Below are positions 55,328 through 64,000 of a stretch of DNA of 64,000 nucleotides, in pieces (position 1 is the stretch's first letter; each line of letters opens with the position of its first letter). The position numbers were made by a program, and so were the translations under genes. A model generated the notes under the pieces. It was not told the DNA's origin, did not search any database, and saw only the letters and a program-made list of their open reading frames with translations. This DNA comes from Ctena decussata (lineage: Eukaryota; Mollusca; Bivalvia; Lucinida; Lucinidae): positions 54,677,454-54,741,453 of the forward strand of contig OZ022502.1 in NCBI GenBank assembly GCA_963989385.1, written 5' to 3'.

Positions 55328-55440
55328 AATACCAAAAATATTTAATCGAATATGTTGAAAACATCAGCAATTTCACTCGTGCTACGTACTCGTGAAATTT
55401 CTGATATTTTCAACACATTCGATGAAATATTTTTGGTATT
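55328..55440. repeat. Hairpin with about 49-bp arms
   Basis: AATACCAAAAATATTTAATC begins the left arm and GATGAAATATTTTTGGTATT ends the right arm; the 15-nt loop is TCGTGCTACGTACTC. A few mismatches. It lies 150 bp upstream of the first exon of the membrane-anchor gene. Confidence 0.9.
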
Positions 55441-55589
55441 CACCTGAAAATAGTAAATATCCTCTACTTATTTAAATTAATACACTTTTAATGCAAACCT
55501 GGCCTAATTCAAAGATGGGAACGTTCAGGCATGAAAGGGATGACAGATTGTGTCAATACTCGGCTCAGCGTGTGTTTCTTTTTCCACAG

Positions 55590-55700
55590 AAAGAAGACAG
55601 AACTATAGAATGTTACCATCATGGATGAAGTCAAAAGGTGCCTTTGGTCTGTCTGTGGTGGCGGCCCTGATTGTGGCTGGATATGTACTCTTTGAAAGAG
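55590..55700 (+). CDS. Exon encoding an N-terminal membrane anchor (unidentified gene)
   Basis: Acceptor TTTCTTTTTCCACAG ends at 55589, donor GTAAGC starts at 55701, and the ATG is at 55610 after 20 nt of UTR. The 30 codons read MLPSWMKSKGAFGLS, then VVAALIVAGYVLFER. A hydrophobic stretch of about 19 residues (GAFGLS through VLF) is flanked by Lys before and Glu-Arg after, so a signal anchor or uncleaved signal with a short leading tail is likely. The exon ends in phase 1 and joins the exon at 57418 to give FERVKKRRLQ, whose positive charges suggest a cytoplasmic C-terminal side. Family not recognised. Confidence 0.65.
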
Positions 55701-57417
55701 GTAAGCGGATTGCATTGCTAATGGCGCCTTTTTGCAACAGTGCATAAATCACTTTGAGCTGAAGGGAAATAAGTGATGTGATGACAAACCAAAGATGATT
55801 CAAAGACGAGTGAAGGACAGTGGCCTGAGATGGATTCGAACTAATGAACGCTGAATTATGAGCCCAGAGCACTTATTTTATAGTCACCAAGATAGGGAAA
55901 GAGGTGATATACTTCCCCTGCACCACCGCACCACCGCCTCCCCACACCCCCACTTCCCAGTTCTAATGAAAGTCAAACAAACTGTCATATGAGCCATGCA
56001 TAAGCCTTATATAACGCGTGCAGATAGTGATTGCTCTGATCATCATGCGCTGATCAGATCAGCAAGCCCTAATCGGAGTCCTCTTTTTTCCTCATGTGAA
56101 GCATAAGAGGGTCTCAAGGTGTACGCTTTTACGCTCCGTTATGCGACATGACATAAGATATTTCGCGACATGGTGCGAGGGGTTGTGCACAGAGATAGTC
56201 CGGTTAATTCAGTGTTTGTCTGAGTTATAGCAGTAGTAATGGGCGTCACTTCCAGCTTGCAAGGACTCGGTGAGTGACGACTCGGATATGATACACCATC
56301 TTTCCAGTGTCATCTGCGAAGCCCGCTAAAACTATTTTCTTTTTTCAGTAGAGCGTATTCGTGGCCCTAAATGACTATCCGAAAGTGAGTTATTAGCCTA
56401 ATGTCGAAATTAAGATTCTAGTCTGTTGTCCCTGCGTGTTTGAATAATAACTTTCTGGTAAAATTTAGTCATAAACTCCCCGCTTCTGGGCTGGAATATA
56501 ACATGCCAGGATGAAACATCATATCTACCCCCTCACCGCTGTATATTGAAAGATTTTTATCTCGACGCAGCCGAGTATAATTTCACTTTTGTTCCACATT
56601 TCACAAGATTTCATTTGTCAAAAACCGCGTATGTCAAAACTTAGTCAATGAATATTTAATCTTCGTTTTTCCCGTTGTACTGCACTGCGTGAATATAAGC
56701 ACTCTGTCAGATGTTTTAAAAATGTTTCTCTTGTTTATAAATTTACAATCATGGTATACACTCATGGTAATTTTATCGAAAACAGTCACAGATATTCAAA
56801 ACTTTTTTTTTTCAGTGTAGATCTACTTTCAGTTTCTACTTTCGGTTTAATACACACAAACAACATTGCATCATGATGGTAACTGTTATGGAATCAGGTC
56901 AATCTCAGGATTGCCCGGTCCATTTTGGAATTGCAAATAAGATAGCTCAATCTTGAGATAGGTCATTGTCGCTACCCAATGTCAAAATTACGGTTGCGGG
57001 TGCCTACCGACATAGCTCACTTGAGTCATATTCATGAAAGTTATTGTCTTGTCAACTTTTCATCTAGAGACATATAACAAAACACACTTTCATTTAATCT
57101 GCGCCGATTATCTTTTATTTTTTAAAGATTTTCCTTGTTGTAACTATTATTACTTTGGGGAGGGGTGATGGCGAGATGGGGGCGGGGATTATGGCCAATA
57201 AACAGTATTTCAGTCATTCCGGGGCCAAGTGCGAGGAAAGAGGGGATAGATATGATGTCAATGAGGATGAAATAAACTAGGGGCTAGAAAGCACCAGATG
57301 TCAAGAATATAAACCCCATCGGCCTTGCTGGCTGAGGATGTCATACTCTGGGCGTCTGTACATCTGATCTATTAATAGAGGAAATGAATTTTAGTTTTTT
57401 ACTTGCTTACCTTTCAG

Positions 57418-57485
57418 TGAAGAAGAGAAGGCTGCAGGCAGGCAATCGGCCAGCAGGTGGCACTCAGGGACAGCAAAATCCAGGG
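57418..57485 (+). CDS. Second exon of membrane-anchor gene, basic linker
   Basis: Acceptor TTGCTTACCTTTCAG ends at 57417; donor GTTAGT at 57486 is usable but not ideal. With G from the previous exon it reads VKKRRLQAGNRPAGGTQGQQ, then NPG, ending in phase 0. KKRR straight after a membrane segment is the usual stop-transfer or retention-like signature; the Gly/Gln-rich part is probably disordered. The open frame stops soon after the donor, consistent with splicing. Confidence 0.6.
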
Positions 57486-57857
57486 GTTAGTAGATATTTT
57501 ATGCCTCTCTCTCAAACCAGCTTGCCTATTCGTACTCACCATATGATGATATATTATTTTAGCACAGTTTGTGTTAGTTGGGTAAAATACATAAAGCAGG
57601 CGACCGGCTATAGTTGTGCTTTTAAGGATACCATGATTTTTATAAAAAGAAAAAATAGTGCTTCAAGATATCTTATAACTTGAGCATATATCGTTTCATT
57701 ACTAGTCCAGGAGAACAGGAGAAAAAGAAGAGGTTCGCTCTCCTTTAATAGTAGAGTTTGGCAACCCCGTACATTAAAATATACATTCATTTTACCATAG
57801 ATCCTTTCGAGAAACGCCCAGGAGACTAAAAAATGACCATCTGCTCACCGGAGTAAT

Positions 57858-59480
57858 TTATACAGAGAATATGCCTATATGTTCTGTTGTGGTTCTTCCG
57901 ACACTGAAGCCAGCCTTTTGTTGAGCTATAATCTCTTCAACTTGGGGTTTGAGCCTGTTCAAGATGACTGTCAGCATGACTTTACTTTGATGGTTCTGTA
58001 GTTCTGGCAGAGCTGCTGTTGGCCCTCTTGAGGGAGCGTAGTAACCAGCGACGGAGTCATTGGAGTCGGCCATTCTTCTGTTCTTCAGAACTTTTTACAG
58101 ACCTGTCATGGTCTTCCGCCTGCTTGAACAAGTTCTACTGAAATATTATCAACCCCGGCAGACTTTTCTTTTTTCAGTGCAGCTACTGCAATCTAAGCTG
58201 CCTCGCGAAGGATAGGTTGTAGATCTTTTCCTGAGTGCCAAGTGCAGTCCAGAACTGTATTGTCACCATGACACATGATTGTATAACTCTAAGCAATATT
58301 CTTGTCCATCTGTTGAGTATTTGGTGCTGTTTAAGACATGTTCCAGACTAGTACTGGATATTTGTTGATCTACCCTGTTTCCTTGAAGTAAGATCCTTCA
58401 CCAACTGTTATGCTGATATTTTTGTTCAGGCAAATTTCAATCTCCTCGCCTGTCCTTTGCTTTCTTCAGGGTCTTTTGAACGCTCTTGTCAGTTGTCCTG
58501 TATTCTTTCACTCCTTCTGTTTCATACCGGCTCTTCAGATCAAGAACATATCTGGTAGCCCAGGGCGTTGTCCTCTGACGTTCCTTCCCAAGTATCTCAC
58601 TGGCTGTGTCAGTCAATGTTGTATTGTAGTTTGTAATCAATATATGCTATCTATGTCGGTCACCATCCCTCAAACTGATGAATGGTGCAAATTTCCCGCC
58701 TATTGTTACTTGGAACGTGCATCTCCACATCTGGGTTTTCGAACTTCTCACGGTGAAACCTCAGTATTGGATGGGTTGTCTTTCTGGTCTCCTTCAGACG
58801 AACTTGAGAGGTAATAATCAACAGGTAATGTACACTTCTTATATATGCGTTAAGAAAGCTCCCTGTCCTCCTCATTGGAACCGCTTCTTCACCAAGATGC
58901 AGTCAGTCTGGTCTTAATGCTCCCTGTCTCGGCTGTGCTATGTCCACCTTGTGGATGGTTTATGGGGCCCAGGTTTTTGTCAGGTTTTTGTCAGTACAGA
59001 TTGTTATACTTGCAAATTTAGGAGTTTGGTACCTCTCTCATTTGTTTCGGCATGGCAGTAGGGTCCACATACGTCTCTTCAGTCTGTTTGTGATTCCCTT
59101 CCACTTGCCATTCCGATCACCTTGTACAATCAGAATGTCCTTCGTAATTTACCGGAGTTTATGGTAGAAATGGTCTACTTTCTTATCATCTTGCTCAGAT
59201 CTTTATGAATGTGTTGTGACATTGAAAGGAGCTGCTCGCAAACGGAGAGTCTGCTGCAGACTGGTTGGCAAACCTTGTGTCTGTCATCCGTTAACATTTA
59301 ACCAAAGTTTTCTGTGCATCTGTCAGAGCTCCAGTATGTTCCAGAAGTACCTGTCCATTTTGTGAATCAGCCCTTCAAGTTTCCCGGAAGCCTCAAAGCC
59401 CTAACATACCAGGTTCCTACTGAGATGTTCTCCTTACCTCTCATTTTCTCGACCTTTGTCACATCAGTCGCACACTTATC
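57858..59480 (-). pseudogene. Decayed RTE-like LINE (endonuclease to start of RT)
   Basis: Pieces in several minus-strand frames keep the expected order. About 58960-59170: endonuclease-like residues ending near an (H)K(V) motif. About 58900: DQTDCILVKKRF, matching the NQIDYIL motif of this endonuclease class. 58640-58437: TDTASEILGKERQR. 58018-57858: SKVMLTVILNRLKP, then QKAGFSVGRTTTEHI of the RT fingers. Many stops and frameshifts; the palm is missing. Similar to RTE/BovB-type polyproteins by motif memory. It sits in an intron of the plus-strand gene, antisense to it. Confidence 0.6.
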
Positions 59481-59566
59481 AACTACATGTGCTTACTAAC
59501 GTCAAACGGTAGGCGTGATCATTGTTAAGCCGGACCCCAACAGACCCAGTATGGAGGGGGGGGGGG

Positions 59567-59820
59567 GTCGCGTAGCGCAGTCGGTAGCGCGTCTGACTTA
59601 TAAGCCAGACGTCCCAGGTTTGATACCCTATCCGGCCACTTTCTTTCATTTCCCCTTCCGCTGATTCAAGAAGGGCAGTTGTCGGTTACTGGTGAAAGTA
59701 TGTGCACTTAGTACTGGTTCAACCGCGTAGGGGGTCTAAGCCTGCCCAGGAACTGCATGGTTTGGTTAACTGACCATACCGACATGACCATAGCTGTTTA
59801 CCGTGGACTTTAAACAATAA
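59567..59820 (+). mobile_element. tRNA-derived SINE, family 1, copy 2
   Basis: Head GGTCGCGTAGCGCAGTCGGT with B box CAGGTTTGATACC. The body matches the copy at 15755 (CTTCCGCTGATTCAAGAAGG, AAAGTATGTGCACTT, GTTTACCGTGGAC). Intronic in the membrane-anchor gene and in its sense orientation. Confidence 0.8.
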
Positions 59821-61873
59821 GTATCCTTGAGTCTGTTTTCCAAAATGTTACTTGGGCAAAAGTCAACCTGATGGTGCCAATACTTCTCCAGGCTGATTAT
59901 GTTGACCACAACCGAACTCCAAGAAAATTATATGGCTCGCCTTGATCATGAACACGTACGTGTCCGTTGCCTAAAAGTGTTATTCCACCCCGGGAGTTTA
60001 CCTCTTCTAGTAAGACGTTCACTCTTTGATGTTGGGTCTACACCAACCCAAATTGACCCATAGGCTTAGAAGACTCATGGATGTGGTAGCAGCGTCTTGT
60101 TTTCTCCAAACAAGCCACTGAATATAATACAACCGGACGGAAAGGGCCAAGCTGATTAGGCCTATACTAATCAACAGTGATCTCTGAAATCTAGATGTTG
60201 TACCAAGCTGAGCAAGAGTCGCTCAGGTCTTGGAAGTAACACACGAATGTTGAACTCATGTTGGTACTCTACACTGGCCGTTGACCTCTTCTAGGAAGTC
60301 TTCAACGCAGTGATGCTGCTTCCACAGGTGTTCTTTAGCTCGTTTTGTTCACAGACCTAGCAATGACTTCCTAGGTGGACTGCCAACCAATGCTAAGGAT
60401 TGCACCTACCCTTCTACATGTAGTTCTTATCACCCTTCCAGGCTGATGAGGTCCATCTTCCCACATGCAACTGTTAGTATTGGACTAAATGGTACCATGG
60501 CGATAAGATTATACTATGCACCCATACACTTTTAAGTTCGAAATAGCTCAGGTTCCACAAGTTTTTAAAATGAAATTTATCTTTATACAGTATAATCGAA
60601 CCATATTGTACATTTTGTATAAATTGTATTTTACATATAAATATGTCCATATAAAACGGACATAAATATGTAACATATATAAGTCAGTAGCACTTCTGAA
60701 TATGTATATATTCTCCTTTAATAGGCTTTCACCTTGTAAGGGAACTTTATAAAATGTCAATTTACTACATTATTTTTATACAGATTTAACTTAACGAAGG
60801 GTAGCCTTTTTCTTCAGGGTTTATACAAACTTAATATTTATGACTGACATGTGTGCCAAATTTGCATCAGATTACACGTTTATATACTTATTTAAACATT
60901 TCAGTGTTCATCAACAAAATTCCAACCGAATTGCGTTAATCGATGTCAGTGAGAGACAGTTGTAGTTTAAATTTAAATAGTTTAGTCATTGGTTTAAGAG
61001 AATTTTGTATTCATACATCTCATTTACCATAGCACGCCCATTATCTGGAACAAAAATGTTATGCACTTAAAAACTGTCACAGGCTACATGCAAACCCTCC
61101 ATACTTAAATAAAATCAAAATCTTTAAGAAGTGATTCAGAACATAACATTTTATAGGGTGCGGTCAAAATTACGAAAATTATACTACTGGTAATTATCCC
61201 TTCGTGGGGCCCCTTTAGTGACATTTACCTCACCTTGGAAGGTCTTATGTATTAGAACACATATGTCGCAACATATATATGGGTGTAATTTAATACAAAA
61301 TGAAGACAACCGGATTTTTTTCAAAACTTAAAAAAATGAGAGAAAATAGTCATTTTTTGTCATTATTACCAATTCACCCCTCTAGCGCCCAGAGGGATTT
61401 CTCAGAATGTCTCCGGGCTTTATCATATCCATAGGGGCACAGGCTATAACATCCACATGGGTGCCAAACTCTACTCTTTAGGGAGAGCGAAAGTGTTTTC
61501 TAGCATAGATACAGATTTCGGGCCTAGCACTATACATTAAACCCACGAACGGGTCAAAACAGAAGCTGTTGCTTATCTAGGTCCATCTTCGCAAGCCAAG
61601 GGTACTAACCACTTTGATCCTTAAATAGCCTTGGCCAACGGCCTATTGGTAAATCGAATTTCCTACTGCGCCATTTCATTGGATGCGAGCAACTTCCATC
61701 GCATACAATCAAATTATCCGTAACAAAACATTTTCCACATAACAGGCGCCCTTGTAGATAGAAAAATATCCTTCAAGAGTTGATCCCAGTTGAGAAGGGA
61801 GGCAAAAATAAAAACGATGATATATTCATTCGCCTTAAGTAATGTCTTTTTTCCCTTTCTTTTCTAATTACAG
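59821..61873. other. Intron sequence, no recognised features
   Basis: No exon or family repeat recognised in this 2 kb apart from AT-rich segments. Confidence 0.45.
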
Positions 61874-61895
61874 ATACAACCTGCAGCCTGTCCCG
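61874..61895 (+). CDS. 22-nt microexon of membrane-anchor gene
   Basis: The acceptor CCCTTTCTTTTCTAATTACAG (pyrimidine-rich with a TCTAAT branch-like motif) ends at 61873. The exon ATACAACCTGCAGCCTGTCCCG is followed by the consensus donor GTAAGT at 61896. In phase 0 from the previous exon it adds IQPAACP and leaves phase 1. At 22 nt, inclusion or skipping would shift the frame. The link to the upstream exons is inferred from phase and strand only. Confidence 0.5.
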
Positions 61896-62039
61896 GTAAG
61901 TAGTGAAATGGTGGTCTAAATTGAATTTTAAGTTCCGACAATTTTTTAATTCGATTCATAGTGCGAAAGAGCAATAGTGCTAAAGAGATTTGACGTCAGC
62001 TTTTTTGCTTTTTCAGACGCAGATATTCAAAATATCTGT

Positions 62040-62500
62040 CGAACATGTGCATAAAAGAAGCAGAACTTTGGTCCAGGTCATTATTGCAGAATTATGTCCA
62101 CTTAACTGACATACATATTTTTATGATATTTCACACTTTGTAGCTCTGTTCTTGTCTCCACACCCCCCTACAGTATTTCATGCAGAGATTTTAAACTTGC
62201 AAAACACTTCGGACATAGCATTGAACATGTGCATAAAGGAAATGGAACTTTGATCCAGGTCATTCTTACAGAATTATGTCCCCTTCAATGACATACATAT
62301 TTTGACCTTTTGACCATATTTCAAACTTTGTAGTACTGTTCTTGTCTCTGCAACTTCTCCCACAGTATTTGATGCAGGAATTGAAACTTGCAACACAGTT
62401 CAGACATGCATTGAGCATGCGCATAAAAGAAACTGAACTTTATTTCAGGTCATTGTTGCAGAATTATCCTTGAATGAGATACATAAGTTGACCATATTTC
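62040..62500. repeat. Tandem repeat, about 187-bp units
   Basis: Three diverged units share GAACATGTGCATAAA(A/G)GAA, CCAGGTCATT(A/C)TT and GCAGAATTATGTCC, then TTGTAGC/TACTGTTCTTGTCTC. Confidence 0.75.
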
Positions 62501-62519
62501 TGTGCAGAAGGTGCAAGCT

Positions 62520-63580
62520 CATCTTTTGTCATCGCTCTAGCGACCTCATTCATCAATCGATTTTGATATTACATCACATCTATATTGGTAATGACAACAA
62601 CTCGAACTAGCTTACGGTTTAAGGCCAATGTCACAGTTGCTATTTTTAGAAAAAATTGTCTTGCTTTAACGCTTTTATCTATGGACCGATTTTGATATAA
62701 CTTCACACAAATGATAAGTATGACAATACCTGGGTCAAGTTGGCATTTCAGCACTGTAGGTCTAAGGTCAATGTCACAGTTGCCAATTTTAGAAAAACTT
62801 TGTCATCACTCTAGCGCTTTTATTTATGGACTGATTTTGATATAACTTCACACAAATGTTAAATATGACAAGATCTGGGATAAATTGGTGTTTCAACAGT
62901 GTAGGTCCAAGGTTAAGGTCACAGTTGCTACTTTTAGAAAAACTTTGTCACTGCTCTAGTCCTTTTATTTATTGACAATTTTTTATGTAACTTCACCCAA
63001 ATCTTTAGTGTGACATCTGCGACAAGTTAACAGTCCAGAATTTTAGGGTCGAGGTCAATGTCGCTGTTTTTTATAATACTTTGTCAGCCCTCTAACCCCT
63101 TTTTAATCGACCGATTTTGATATAACTTTTCACAAATATTAAGCATGGCAATCTCTGGGACAACTTTGTGTTTCAGCATTGTAGGTCCAATGCCAAGGTC
63201 ACAGATACTATTTAAGGTAAAACTGCCTCTTGTTTCTAGCGCCTTTATTTGTAAACTGATTTGGATATAACTTCACAAAAATGTTAAGTATGACAATATT
63301 TTGAGCAAGTTCGTGTTTCAGCATTGTAGATCCAAGATCAAGGTCACAGCTGCTATTTTTAGAAAGAAACTTTGTCATCCCTCTAGCACGTTTATTGACA
63401 GATTTTGATATAACTGATCTTTGGCAAATTCACGATCCATCAATTTAAAGGCAAAGTCAAGGTCACAGTTTCTATTTTTAGGTAAAACTTTGTCATCCCT
63501 CAAGCACCTTTATTTATGGACAGATTTTGATATAACTTCACACAAATATTCACAAATATGTCTGAACACATTGCTCATCT
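62520..63580. repeat. Tandem repeat, about 160-bp units
   Basis: Six to seven units share ACTTTGTCATC(A/C)CTCTAGCG, CTTTTATTTATGGACTGATT, TTGATATAACTTCACACAAA, GTTTCAGCA(T/G)TGTAGG and AAGGTCACAGTTGCTA. Divergence is moderate and units are head to tail. Confidence 0.85.
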
Positions 63581-63599
63581 AGTGAGGCATATGGCGAGG

Positions 63600-64000
63600 G
63601 CATTCATCACCTTTAGTGTTTTTATAGTTTTTTTTTTTAGATTTTTCTAGTTTCAAGATAATCAGCTTGATATAACAGGTTCATATCTAGTAACAGTTGA
63701 TCGCAATTAGAGATATCAGATTCGCATCAGATTCGTTGTTATAACGGTTCACATTTTGAAATAACAGGTTCATGACGTGCTATAACAGATTCACATCATG
63801 AAGTAACAGAAATACTTCTTAAAACTTAGGACCAATGGCCCTTAGCACTGAGGCTATGCTGAAAAAACGTTAGTTACCGCAGCAAGAAAACCACATGCAC
63901 AACAGCAATAGAAAACAGTTTTGTAGAGGATAATATCACAAACATTTATGCATAAAGATTCAGCCTCACCCACTCACCCTAACCCCTTATAACTTCTGAG
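63600..64000. other. No gene; short TAACAGGTTCA repeats
   Basis: A run of loosely repeated ATAACAGGTTCATAT/ATAACAGATTCACAT motifs at 63670-63800, then unique sequence to the window end. Confidence 0.5.

Noticed and set aside
58410..59499. Plus-strand frames of 60-134 residues
   Set aside because: Antisense shadows of the decayed minus-strand LINE.

Overview
The window is AT-rich eukaryotic DNA, almost certainly from a bivalve mollusc. The evidence is short split exons with GT/AG borders, non-LTR retrotransposons, tRNA-derived SINEs, and many 150-190 bp internally tandem elements ending in (ACGG)n tracts of the kind described in bivalves ('pearl'/Helentron-like). There are no operons and no bacterial signals. 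Most of the long open frames are transposon remnants or accidental.

Host gene content is sparse and split. A C-terminal RING exon of an inhibitor-of-apoptosis (BIRC/IAP) protein lies on the minus strand at 24503-24972. A plus-strand gene at 55.6-61.9 kb shows three well-bordered small exons: a membrane-anchor exon, a basic linker exon and a 22-nt microexon. It probably continues beyond the window. Weaker exon candidates lie at 17744-17838 (signal-peptide-like), 33847-34106 (frame broken once), 34893-35038, 35512-35608 (cut by a LINE) and 37120-37226 (minus).

Layout. 0-5 kb: an imperfect direct duplication with a nested MITE, then two related hairpins with compensated arms. 7-8.7 kb: repeats carrying RFX X-box-like palindromes. 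9.0-14.5 kb: a foldback-like composite element with inverted ends, arrays of the palindrome TCCTACGTAGGA, a nested 0.7-kb inverted-repeat element, a reverse-transcriptase LINE and a second LINE 3' end. 14.8-22.6 kb: tandem-repeat elements, a SINE, a MITE and a nested insertion. 24-25 kb: the IAP exon. 25.8-30 kb: a 200-N gap followed by a palindrome-punctuated satellite with four-unit higher-order structure and one orientation switch. 31.3-33.1 kb: a pearl-like element. 34-37 kb: exon candidates and a second LINE. 37.4-42.8 kb: inverted minisatellites, a transposase-like fragment, and MITEs with CRE-like motifs. 43.5-46.8 kb: Helentron-like and tandem elements. 48.2-51.2 kb: a 3-kb inverted repeat whose left arm carries a 333-bp near-perfect hairpin insertion with a visible empty site in the other arm. 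51.5-55.4 kb: a disrupted LINE, MITEs and three long hairpins. 55.6-64 kb: the membrane-anchor gene with a decayed RTE-like LINE, a SINE and tandem repeats in or beside its introns.

No pathway can be reconstructed. The notable biology is structural: an unusual density of palindromes and inverted repeats at every scale from 20 bp to 3 kb. All calls are from reading the sequence; nothing was aligned by computer.
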